A DNA stretch of 35,206 nucleotides from an uncultured Anaeroplasma sp. (GTDB lineage: Bacteria; Bacillota_I; Bacilli_A; Acholeplasmatales; Anaeroplasmataceae): assembly GCA_945919465.1 (NCBI GenBank), contig CAMEJG010000020.1, forward strand, positions 1 through 35,206. Direction: 5' to 3'. A model generated the notes under the pieces. That model made no database searches and was not told where the DNA came from. It was given only the letters and a program-made list of their open reading frames with translations. The number at the start of each line of letters is the position of its first letter. Position 1 is the stretch's first letter. The position numbers and the translations under genes were made by a program. Positions 1 to 7,045 of the stretch are shown here, one piece after another.

Positions 1-119
1 ATTATCCTTAAATAATTTGATAATTATGCCCTGAAATAAAGTGCTGTTCTATACATTGCAAATTAATAAGTGATTAGATTATAATACAGCAATTAATATA
101 CTAATTATGACAAATTTCA

Positions 120-248
120 TAATTAGCATATTATTAGTACGGTAGGGACTACTGGAATTAACGCTCACTGAGTCCATGTAAGAGACCTTACGGCCCAAAG
201 GATGTTGAAGTTGGAATCTTATGAATTAAGGCATGGGAGGTTCAAATC
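120..248 (+). mobile_element. IS605-type right end: decayed tnpB 3' tail and omega-RNA-like scaffold
   Basis: Reading from 139 in frame gives TVGTTGINAH, a TGA stop, then VHVRDLTAQ and further residues up to a TAA at 250. The first part matches the C-terminal tail typical of IS605/IS1341 TnpB proteins (VGTTGINACGDDVRP type). The stretch ends in GGCATGGGAGGTTCAAAT, like the right end of these elements, which in active TnpB systems forms the 3' end of the omega (guide) RNA. Nothing upstream reads as TnpB, so only the right end is left. It abuts a fruR fragment at about 246. Family assignment is from recalled motifs; the exact element boundary is inferred. Confidence 0.6.
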
Positions 249-350
249 ATAAGTGCAGTTAAATTTTATAAATTAGAAAATGTAGAAATAATTACAAACA
301 AAATACCAGATAAAAAATTTAATAAAAATAGTATTAAAGAGGTGAGATAA
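249..350 (+). pseudogene. C-terminal fragment of a DeoR-family fructose repressor (fruR-like)
   Basis: An open frame ending in TAA at 348-350 reads SAVKFYKLENVEIITNK near its start, resembling the last segment of DeoR-type sugar repressors, where a phenylalanine/tyrosine-rich strand precedes an IITD motif. The stop overlaps the fruK start as TAATG, the coupling expected in a fruR-fruK-fruA operon. Everything N-terminal, including the helix-turn-helix, is missing and replaced by the IS605-type right end. The fragment cannot work as a repressor. The call rests on a short match plus gene order. Confidence 0.5.
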
Positions 351-1249
351 TGATTTATACTGTAACATTTTCTCCAGCGATTGATTATGTAATGAATTTA
401 GATAATTTTAATATTGGAGACATTAATAGAAGTATTAGTGAAAGCTTTCTTCCAGGAGGAAAGGGAATAAATGTGTCAATTGTATTATCAAATTTAGGAG
501 CAAAAACTGTAGCTACTGGATTTTTAGGTGGCTTTGTTGGTGAATATATTAAGTCAGAACTAAATAAGCTTAATATAACTTCTGATTTTATTGATGTCGA
601 TGGAATAACAAGAATAAATGTTAAAATTAGATCAAATGAAGAAACAGCTATTAATGGACAAGGTCCTCATATTTCTGATGAAGATGTTGAAAAGTTAATT
701 AATAAGCTACAAAATATTAAGGAAAATGACTTTTTAGTAATATCAGGAGCAATTCCAAAAACATTACCTTCAGATACATATGAAAAGATTTTAAGTAGAT
801 TAAAAAATAAAAATATTAAAATTGTAGTTGATTGTACAAAGGAAACATTATTAAAAACGTTATCATATAATCCATTTATGATAAAGCCAAACAAGGAAGA
901 ACTTGAAGAGGTTCTAAATTGTAAAATTAATGATGATATTGAGCTTGAAAGACAAGTTACAAAATTAATTGAGCTTGGGGCAGAAAATGTAATAGTTTCA
1001 TTAGGAAAAGATGGAGCCTTTATAAAAGGAGAAAATATTCAGGCTCTAAAAATTAAAGCACCAAAGGGTAAGGTAGTTAATACTGTTGGTGCAGGGGATT
1101 CTCTTGTAGCGGGTTTTTTATATGAATACGAGAGAACAGGAAACTTAATAGATGCTCTTAAGGTTGGTGTTGCAACAGGAAGTGCATCAGCTTATTCAGA
1201 AAATTTAGCAACAAAGGAAGAAGTATTAAATTTATTAAGTAAAATGTAA
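350..1249 (+). CDS. fruK: 1-phosphofructokinase (PfkB family)
   Basis: This 299-residue cytoplasmic ribokinase-fold sugar kinase phosphorylates fructose 1-phosphate to fructose 1,6-bisphosphate after PTS uptake. It opens MIYTVTFSPAIDYVM, has the substrate-binding GGKGINVSIVLSNLG segment near residues 37-51, and ends with the NTVGAGDSLVAGF signature, where D250 is the expected catalytic base. Length is normal for FruK (about 300), and no lesion is visible. The ATG follows GAGGTGAGATA and overlaps the TAA of the fruR fragment. Normally fruA follows, but here only its first codons survive, so the kinase has lost its regulator and its transporter at this locus. It may still act on fructose 1-phosphate made elsewhere, or be a recently orphaned gene. 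Confidence 0.9.
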   Translation: MIYTVTFSPAIDYVMNLDNFNIGDINRSISESFLPGGKGINVSIVLSNLGAKTVATGFLGGFVGEYIKSELNKLNITSDFIDVDGITRINVKIRSNEETAINGQGPHISDEDVEKLINKLQNIKENDFLVISGAIPKTLPSDTYEKILSRLKNKNIKIVVDCTKETLLKTLSYNPFMIKPNKEELEEVLNCKINDDIELERQVTKLIELGAENVIVSLGKDGAFIKGENIQALKIKAPKGKVVNTVGAGDSLVAGFLYEYERTGNLIDALKVGVATGSASAYSENLATKEEVLNLLSKM

Positions 1250-1260
1250 AGGAGAAAAAG

Positions 1261-1333
1261 ATAAAAATAACTGATTTATTAAGTATTAATACTATTTTTA
1301 TCGATAACAAATCTTCAACAAAGGAAGAAGTTA
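1261..1333 (+). pseudogene. N-terminal fragment of PTS fructose transporter (fruA EIIA domain)
   Basis: Eleven bases after fruK, behind AGGAGAAAAAG, the frame reads (I)KITDLLSINTIFIDNKSST followed by KEEV, which is how fructose-specific EIIA domains begin. The expected ATG is ATA here. The match stops around 1333, where the sequence becomes the end of a tnpA remnant on the opposite strand. A full FruA is 450-650 residues, so about 24 codons remain. The strong ribosome-binding site and the fruK context make the identification fairly firm. Confidence 0.65.
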
Positions 1334-1738
1334 ATCAACGATGATTTACCTTTGAGATATCCCATGAAATTTGATACTGCAATTTTTGGTGGAATTCTTA
1401 CAAGCATATGAATATGATCAATACATGCATGTGCCTCAATTATTTCCACTCCTTTATATTCACATAACTGACGTAGGATTACTCCTATATCTTTTCTTAA
1501 TTTACCATATATTTCTTTTCTCCTATATTTGGTGATAAATACAATATGGTACTTACAATTTTAGCGTGTATGTGATAAACTAGAATCGTCATTGGTTTTT
1601 CTTGCCATTGATACTACCTCCTGATATTTTGTTTACGGTTGCCAGACCAATTAACATTATATCATGAGGATTTTTATTTTTAGAAACGCAAGAAGCTATT
1701 TCTATTCACACTGTAGTTTTTTTGTGAGTCTAACGACT
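1331..1738 (-). mobile_element. IS200/IS605 remnant with broken Y1 transposase gene (tnpA)
   Basis: On the minus strand an ATG at 1608, behind AGGAGGTAGTATCA, starts MARKTNDDSSLSHTR, then a TAA where family members have Trp, then NCKYHIVFITKYRRKE. The frame continues through the HUH motif in DHIHMLVRIPP and to GYLKGKSSL near 1337. The C-terminal half with the catalytic tyrosine is gone. Upstream of the ATG lies a leader resembling that of the copy at 32.7 kb, with a TATAAT and a possible end hairpin (AGTC, TAAC, GACT at 1727-1738). The protein-coding part is 1331-1608. It is inactive and directly joins the fruA fragment. Confidence 0.75.
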
Positions 1739-1753
1739 AACAAAATAAAAATT

Positions 1754-1793
1754 AAAAGAAGTTAAATCAATGCCTAAAGATCTAACTTCTTTT
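1754..1793. terminator. Bidirectional hairpin terminator after rlmI
   Basis: An 11-bp perfect inverted repeat, AAAAGAAGTTA at 1754-1764 and TAACTTCTTTT at 1783-1793, has A and T runs on both outer sides. It lies 10 bp past the rlmI stop and also faces the decayed fru locus. Confidence 0.7.
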
Positions 1794-1802
1794 TTAATAT
1801 AT

Positions 1803-2966
1803 TTATTTAACTCTTAAAATAATACATTTTAAATATAATTGCTCTTCAGATTGTAATAATGCCGGATGATCAGGTGCCTGAATTCTAAAATCTAAAAACT
1901 GAACGGTTCTTTTCGCATCATGTGCTGCTTCATTAATCATCTGCATAAATAAATCAGGAGTCATATGCTGAGAACAACTAAAAGTTAACAAATAACCGCC
2001 TTCTTTAATAATCTTCATAGCAGTCATATTTATTTCTTTGTAGCCACGATATGCCTTTTTTAAAGAATCTTTACTCTTCGAAAATGCAGGAGGATCTAAA
2101 ATTATCACATCAAATGCTTGATTTGCTTCTTCACTATGTAAAAAATCAAATACATCAACACATTTTGCTTCAAGTTGAGTATATCCATTAAGTATGGCAT
2201 TATTAGTTATTTCATCACATGCTCTTTGAGATATATCACAAGCAACTACAGATTTAGCTCCATATTTACATGCATGAAGTGCAAATCCCCCTACATTTGA
2301 AAATGCATCTAATACATTCTTGTCTTTTGCATATAGTCTTAAAATATCTCTATTAAGCTTTTGATCAAGAAAATATCCTGTTTTTTGACCGTTTTCTATA
2401 TCTACTATCATCTTGATATCATCTTCAACAATCTCAACTCTAGGGTCAAATTCACCATATAAGAAGCCTTTTACTTGTTCTAATCCTTCTTTTTCTCTTA
2501 CTGGCATATCACTTCTTTCATAGATTCCCTTACAATGAGTTAATTCAACCAAGATATCAACAATATCATTTTTTATCATATCCATTCCAAGTGACATAAA
2601 TTGTACTGATAAATAATCACCATATTTATCAACAACAAGACCCGGCAAGAAATCAGCTTCACTAAATACTAATCTTGTTGCATTCCAACCAAGATTATTT
2701 CTATGTTCAATTGCATATTGAATTCTTTTCTTAAAGAATTCTTTATCAATTATTTCATTTTCATTTAATGATAATATTCTAACCATAATTTTAGAATTAG
2801 TATTTAAAAAACCATATGCTATAAACTTATTATCATATGTATAAACACTACATACCTTACCATTTTCAATATTACCTATAAAATTATTAACTTCATTATT
2901 AAAAACCCAGGGATATCCATTTAAAATGTTATCTTCTTCTTTTTTATTTAAAATTACCTTAAGCAT
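1803..2966 (-). CDS. rlmI: Class I SAM-dependent rRNA (cytosine-C5) methyltransferase, RlmI family
   Basis: The product is a soluble methyltransferase of the RlmI/YwbD group, which methylates a cytosine of 23S rRNA. The N-terminal 75 residues form a PUA-like RNA-binding domain (GYPWVFNNEV). A linker domain follows, with SEADFLPGLVVDKYG. The Rossmann domain carries VLDAFSNVGGFALHA (SAM motif I), DVIILDPPAFSKSK (motif IV) and LLTFSCSQHM. Length is about 387 residues, normal for the family. An upstream in-frame ATG at 2978 exists, but GGAGG sits between the two ATGs, 5 bases before the second, so 2966 is the better start. It is monocistronic, ends at a terminator, and has lost nothing visible. 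The exact target base is inferred from the family. Confidence 0.88.
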   Translation of the reverse strand: MLKVILNKKEEDNILNGYPWVFNNEVNNFIGNIENGKVCSVYTYDNKFIAYGFLNTNSKIMVRILSLNENEIIDKEFFKKRIQYAIEHRNNLGWNATRLVFSEADFLPGLVVDKYGDYLSVQFMSLGMDMIKNDIVDILVELTHCKGIYERSDMPVREKEGLEQVKGFLYGEFDPRVEIVEDDIKMIVDIENGQKTGYFLDQKLNRDILRLYAKDKNVLDAFSNVGGFALHACKYGAKSVVACDISQRACDEITNNAILNGYTQLEAKCVDVFDFLHSEEANQAFDVIILDPPAFSKSKDSLKKAYRGYKEINMTAMKIIKEGGYLLTFSCSQHMTPDLFMQMINEAAHDAKRTVQFLDFRIQAPDHPALLQSEEQLYLKCIILRVK

Positions 2967-3077
2967 ATAATCCTCCATAATATCACATAAATTAGATATA
3001 TTTTTACATAAAAAATAAATAATATTACGTGATTCTTTTTCTAAAATTAAAGTGTAAAAAATTTAAGAAAGGAGAAG

Positions 3078-3156
3078 AAAGGATAGTATTCAATCTCCCT
3101 AAACCAAAAAGCATAACCAATAAAATAACGTAAAACAATATAGAATACTATCCTTT
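3078..3156. repeat. 14-bp perfect inverted repeat enclosing a 51-nt loop
   Basis: AAAGGATAGTATTC at 3078-3091 is the exact reverse complement of GAATACTATCCTTT at 3143-3156. The right arm runs into TTTTT. The enclosed 51 nt are A/C-rich on the plus strand and contain no convincing ORF. It lies between rlmI and serS, beside but separate from the serS terminator. It could be a large terminator, a small-RNA gene or a small mobile repeat; the sequence alone does not decide. Confidence 0.6.
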
Positions 3157-3162
3157 TTAAAA

Positions 3163-3193
3163 AGCCTTCATTCATCTTTATTGAATGAAGGCT
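3163..3193 (-). terminator. serS terminator
   Basis: A perfect 12-bp stem, AGCCTTCATTCA at 3163-3174 and TGAATGAAGGCT at 3182-3193, begins 4 bp past the serS stop. On the minus strand it is followed by TTTTTAAAAA, and on the plus strand by ATTTTT, so it may work both ways. Confidence 0.85.
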
Positions 3194-3197
3194 ATTT

Positions 3198-4484
3198 TTA
3201 ATTCTTTGGCTTAATTACTTCGATTCCACCCATATATGGCTGTAAAGCCTTAGGGATAGAAATAGAGCCATCCTCATTATAATTATTTTCAATAAACGCA
3301 ATTAATCCACGTGGAGTTGCTAAAACAGTATTATTTAAAGTATGAACTAAATAAGTACCATCCTCACCCTTTGTACGAATACCTAATCTTCTAGCCTGCG
3401 CATCTCCTAAAGTTGAACAAGAACCAACCTCAAAATACTTCTTTTGTCTTGGAGACCAAGCCTCAACATCACATGATTTAACCTTTAAATCAGCTAAATC
3501 ACCTGTACAGCATTCTAAAGTACGAACAGGAATATCTAGACTTCTAAAGAATTCAACAGTAAATTGCCACATCTTATTATACCAATTCATAGAATCCTCT
3601 GGCTTACATAAAACAACCATTTCTTGTTTTTCAAATTGATGAACACGATAAATTCCTCTTTCTTCAATACCATGAGCACCAACCTCCTTACGGAAGCATG
3701 GAGAATAACTAGTTAATGTAATAGGTAATTCCTTTTCATTAACAATTTGATTTTTAAATCTACCAATCATTGAATGCTCAGAAGTACCAATTAAATACAA
3801 ATCCTCACCTTCAATTTTATACATCATATTTTCCATTTCAGCAAAGCTCATTACACCCTCAACAACATCACCATGAATCATAAATGGAGGAATGCAATAG
3901 GTAAAGCCCTTATTAATCATAAAATCTCTAGCATAAGATAGCATAGCAGAATGAACTCTAGCGATATCTCCAATTAAATAATAAAAGCCATTACCACTAG
4001 TTCTTCCTGATGCATCCTTATCTAAACCATTAAATCTAGCTATAATATCAGCATGATATGGAATTTCATAGCTTGGAACAAAAGGCTCTCCATATTTTTG
4101 ATTTTCTACATTTTCGCTATCATCCTTACCAACTGGTACTGATGCATCAACAATATTAGGAATTACCATCATTCTTTTTGTTAATTCCTTAGTTAAATTT
4201 TCAATTTCAGGTTCAATTTCTTGAATTCTAACATTATTATTAGAAACAGTTTCTTTAATCTGATTAGCTTCTTCTATTTTCTTTTCTCTCATTAAAGCAC
4301 CAATTTGTCTACTTAATTCATTTCTTTGTGCTCTTAATGATTCAGCTTCTTGTTTTAATGCTCTAATTTTCTTATCATATTCAATTACTTCATCAACATA
4401 CTTGATCTTTTCAAATTGAAATTTTTTCTTAATATTTTCCTTTACTATTTCTGGATTTTCTCTTAAAAATTTAATATCTAACAT
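3198..4484 (-). CDS. serS: Seryl-tRNA synthetase, archaeal/eukaryotic-like subtype
   Basis: The 428-residue class II synthetase charges tRNA-Ser in the cytoplasm. It opens MLDIKFLRENPEIVKENIKK, and residues about 30-110 form the long coiled-coil arm that grips the tRNA variable arm. The catalytic core has motif 2 as CFRKEVGAHGIEERG followed by IYRVHQFEKQE, and motif 3 as HTLNNTVLATPRGLIAF. Typical bacterial enzymes read CFR-EAG-AGRDTRG and HTLNGSGLAVGR, so both motifs here are closer to the archaeal/eukaryotic pattern. The ATG at 4484 follows AAAGGAGAGGATAAA. A T-box leader lies directly upstream. Function is secure; the subtype is my reading of the motifs. Confidence 0.93.
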   Translation of the reverse strand: MLDIKFLRENPEIVKENIKKKFQFEKIKYVDEVIEYDKKIRALKQEAESLRAQRNELSRQIGALMREKKIEEANQIKETVSNNNVRIQEIEPEIENLTKELTKRMMVIPNIVDASVPVGKDDSENVENQKYGEPFVPSYEIPYHADIIARFNGLDKDASGRTSGNGFYYLIGDIARVHSAMLSYARDFMINKGFTYCIPPFMIHGDVVEGVMSFAEMENMMYKIEGEDLYLIGTSEHSMIGRFKNQIVNEKELPITLTSYSPCFRKEVGAHGIEERGIYRVHQFEKQEMVVLCKPEDSMNWYNKMWQFTVEFFRSLDIPVRTLECCTGDLADLKVKSCDVEAWSPRQKKYFEVGSCSTLGDAQARRLGIRTKGEDGTYLVHTLNNTVLATPRGLIAFIENNYNEDGSISIPKALQPYMGGIEVIKPKN

Positions 4485-4504
4485 TTTATCCTCTCCTTTA
4501 AAAT

Positions 4505-4705
4505 AAAAAATCCTTAGAATAATCTAAGGACGAATAACCGTGGTGCCACCTTAATTCTAGCAATGCTAGCACTTAATTCTCTTAACGCGAGTAACGATTC
4601 TCATCAGAGGTAGATTCACTTATTCATCCTTACTATATCGCACCAAACTATAGCTCTCTTAAAGGAATTTAATAAATTACTATGTCTCGTCATTTGAGAT
4701 TACGT
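4505..4705 (-). promoter_or_regulatory. T-box riboswitch controlling serS
   Basis: Read on the minus strand, the leader has the T-box core AAGGTGGCACCACGG (4538-4552) with its tRNA-acceptor-binding TGG. Then comes a terminator of TCCTTAGA, a 4-nt loop and TCTAAGGA (4511-4530) followed by TTTTTTATTT. Stem I starts near 4690 with GACGAGACATAG. A candidate specifier loop at 4609-4618 reads GAATCTACC, giving UCU, a serine codon, which agrees with the downstream gene. Uncharged tRNA-Ser would stabilise the antiterminator and switch serS on. The specifier choice was made by eye. Confidence 0.9.
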
Positions 4706-4710
4706 TTAAT

Positions 4711-4739
4711 ATTATATCAAATATATAGATATTTTAAAA
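4711..4739 (-). promoter_or_regulatory. Putative sigma-A promoter of the serS T-box leader
   Basis: The minus strand carries a perfect TATAAT (4716-4711). A weak TTTTAA lies 17 bp upstream. The start site implied, near 4704, coincides with the beginning of T-box Stem I. Confidence 0.5.
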
Positions 4740-4772
4740 GTATTATTTTAATATTAAATCAATAAAATCAAT

Positions 4773-4794
4773 AAAGAGGAGCTTACTCCTCTTT
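4773..4794 (-). terminator. Terminator of the PepSY/two-component operon
   Basis: A 9-bp stem, AAAGAGGAG at 4773-4781 and CTCCTCTTT at 4786-4794, with a 4-nt loop, overlaps the last codons and stop of the small membrane-protein gene. It is followed on the minus strand by ATTGATTTTATTG, a weak U tract. Confidence 0.65.
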
Positions 4795-5028
4795 ATTCTC
4801 TAATTTTTCTTTTTCTATTTTTGCTTTATTTTCACTTTTAATATAAAAATAACCTATAGTAATACCAATAGAAATAATAACAATAATTGTTATCATATTA
4901 ACAAACCATAAATGCCACATAGAATCAAACCATACAACATATACTGCACAAGCAATAATGATATATGCTAAAACTAATAATATATTTTTATTATTATTCT
5001 TAATATAATCTAATATTTTATCCTTCAT
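4783..5028 (-). CDS. Small two-helix membrane protein of unknown function
   Basis: I do not recognise this 81-residue protein. It opens MKDKILDYIKNNNKNILL, has two hydrophobic helices at about residues 14-33 and 42-62, and ends in a charged Lys/Glu tail. The start at 5028 is chosen because AGGTGAGAAT precedes it; a longer frame to 5124 would run into the histidine-kinase gene and lacks such a site. It is the last gene of the PepSY lipoprotein-regulator-kinase operon, 49 bp after the kinase, and ends inside a terminator. A role in the same envelope pathway, perhaps modulating the kinase, is inference from position only. Confidence 0.6.
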   Translation of the reverse strand: MKDKILDYIKNNNKNILLVLAYIIIACAVYVVWFDSMWHLWFVNMITIIVIISIGITIGYFYIKSENKAKIEKEKLENKEE

Positions 5029-5077
5029 ATTCTCACCTATAAAAATTATATCATTATTTTTATAAAAGAAAAATAAA

Positions 5078-6364
5078 TTATTTATTAAACTTAATAATAA
5101 ATTTACTACCTTTTGTAAATTCACTTTCTACTTCAATAGTAAAATTATGTAATTTAGCAATTTGATTAACAAAGGCAAGACCTAATCCTAAACTATTTTT
5201 ATTAGTTCTTGATTTATCAACCTGATAAAATCTCATGAATATTTTATTTAAATCCTCTTTTTTAATACCAATACCATCATCACTAACAATTATTTCATTA
5301 TCAGTTAATTCTAATATTGTAGTACCATTTTCTTTACCATATTTAGAAGCATTATCTAATAAATTTTGAATCATTTCAATAAATAATGTTTCATTAATAT
5401 CTAAATAAATATTAGGCTTAATTCTTTTTATTAATTTTATATTCTTTTCATTAATAATATTCATTTCTTCTAAAATCATAGAAATATTTAAATTTTCTTT
5501 AGAAATATTATCATGATTTTTCATTCTTTGAAATTCTAATAGCTCTTTAGTTATTCTAATCATTTGATTAGATTCTTTTAAAATAACTTTTAAGCTTTCA
5601 ATAATTTCCTTTTCATCATTACACTCAAGTGCATACTCAGTTTCACCTAAAATAACTGAAAGTGGTGTCCTAAGCTCATGAGAAATATCAGAGGTTAATT
5701 CCTCTTCAGATTCAAATAAATTCTTTAATCTAATAAGCATTTTATTAAAACTAGTTTCTAATTGCTTCACATCTGGATCATTTGAAGTAATCTTTATTTC
5801 TTTAGAGAAATCTATAGATGAAGTAATTAAATTTACTTCATTATTTAATTCATTTATTGGAGATAAAGCTCTTTTAATTAAAAAGTAATTTAATATTATT
5901 GCTGCAATAGTTAATAAAGGTACAATAATCGCAAGAAAAATTAAAACAATTGAACTTAAAGAAGTATTATTAGGAATAATACCTCTTAAATATCTTACAC
6001 CTTTACTCTTTAATGATAATTTTAAATCATAATAGTAATATCCATCAACCTCAGTTAATTCTCTATCACTTAATGGGGTTTCAATATAATTATCTGGCAT
6101 ACTACCAGTAATATAAGTACCATCCTCTTTATGAACACTAATATAAATATTATCATAAAAATAATCAATATTAGCTGAATAATCAATATTACCATTAGGA
6201 TCTACTAATTGTTCTGAAACAGATAATACTCTTTGTAAAAGCTCATTCTTTAAGCTTTCCTTTTGAGATACAGTTGTAACATAAATAAGTAAAAATGAAC
6301 AAACAAATACTAAAAAAGCTAATAAAGCGGCATCAATAATTAATAGCCTTTTTTTAATAGACAT
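5078..6364 (-). CDS. Two-component sensor histidine kinase (HAMP-HisKA-HATPase)
   Basis: The product has 428 residues. Helix 1 is at about 9-30, followed by an extracellular sensor region of about 105 residues and helix 2 at about 138-162. Then come a HAMP segment and the HisKA box SDISHELRTPLS, with phospho-accepting H229. The ATPase domain has the N box NLLDNASKYG, G1 DDGIGI and G2 SLGLGLAFV. It therefore autophosphorylates and passes phosphate to the response regulator encoded just upstream: the regulator stop and this ATG are 2 bp apart, so the two are translationally coupled. The extracellular part resembles no sensor domain I recognise. The neighbouring PepSY lipoprotein is a candidate partner, since PepSY proteins often accompany such kinases. 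The stimulus is unknown. Confidence 0.9.
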   Translation of the reverse strand: MSIKKRLLIIDAALLAFLVFVCSFLLIYVTTVSQKESLKNELLQRVLSVSEQLVDPNGNIDYSANIDYFYDNIYISVHKEDGTYITGSMPDNYIETPLSDRELTEVDGYYYYDLKLSLKSKGVRYLRGIIPNNTSLSSIVLIFLAIIVPLLTIAAIILNYFLIKRALSPINELNNEVNLITSSIDFSKEIKITSNDPDVKQLETSFNKMLIRLKNLFESEEELTSDISHELRTPLSVILGETEYALECNDEKEIIESLKVILKESNQMIRITKELLEFQRMKNHDNISKENLNISMILEEMNIINEKNIKLIKRIKPNIYLDINETLFIEMIQNLLDNASKYGKENGTTILELTDNEIIVSDDGIGIKKEDLNKIFMRFYQVDKSRTNKNSLGLGLAFVNQIAKLHNFTIEVESEFTKGSKFIIKFNK

Positions 6365-6366
6365 AA

Positions 6367-7032
6367 TTATTCCTTAACTACATATCCAACTCCACGAATA
6401 GTTTCGATAATTGGAGTATCCTTTTCAATTTTCTTTCTTAAATTTCTAATATGTACATCTATTACATTACTTTCATTAAAAGAATCAATACCATAGATAC
6501 TTTCTTCAATTTTGATTCTAGATAATACAATATTTTTATTTCTAGCAAATAACAATAATAATTCAAATTCTTTATTAGATAAAACAATTTCTTCATTATC
6601 TCTTTTTACACTATGTAATGCTTCATCAATTACTAAATCTTTTATTTTATAAGTTGTACCAACAACACTAGCATTACCACGTCTAGCTAGTACCTTAATT
6701 CTAGCTAATAATACAGAATAATTAAATGGCTTTACTAAATAATCATCTGCACCAATATCTAAACCTCTAACAATATCTAAATCAGTATCCTTTGCAGATA
6801 AAAATAATACTGGAGTATTAATTTGTCTTTTTCTAATTTCCTGAACACATTCAAATCCATTTAATTTAGGCATCATAATATCCATAATAATTACATCAAA
6901 GGAATATTGTTCTAAATAATCTAAAGCCTCTAAACCATTAAATGCTTGAGATACATGAATTTTTTCTAATCCTAATCTTTTTCTTAACATGTTATTTAAT
7001 TCAAGATCATCTTCTACTACTAAAACATTCAT
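6367..7032 (-). CDS. OmpR/PhoB-family response regulator
   Basis: This 221-residue DNA-binding regulator has a receiver domain at residues 1-115 with acidic E8/D9/D10, phosphorylation site D51 (IIMDIMMPKLNG), S79 and K101 (YLVKPF). The winged helix at about 125-220 has the usual NVIDVHIRNLRKKIE recognition-helix region and GVGYVVKE end. All switch residues are present. The ATG follows a GGAGG. It lies 13 bp after the lipoprotein gene and 2 bp before the kinase gene. Self-regulation of the operon from a promoter near 8770-8795 is likely for such systems but no direct-repeat operator was clear. Confidence 0.93.
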   Translation of the reverse strand: MNVLVVEDDLELNNMLRKRLGLEKIHVSQAFNGLEALDYLEQYSFDVIIMDIMMPKLNGFECVQEIRKRQINTPVLFLSAKDTDLDIVRGLDIGADDYLVKPFNYSVLLARIKVLARRGNASVVGTTYKIKDLVIDEALHSVKRDNEEIVLSNKEFELLLLFARNKNIVLSRIKIEESIYGIDSFNESNVIDVHIRNLRKKIEKDTPIIETIRGVGYVVKE

Positions 7033-7045
7033 AATTTTTCCTCCA

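Noticed and set aside
2967-2978. Upstream starts for rlmI (2978), dnaN (30796), rnmV (12361), and the lipoprotein (21187)
   Set aside because: In the first three cases the upstream start codon lies in or overlaps the ribosome-binding site of the later ATG; in the fourth the signal peptide begins at the later Met.
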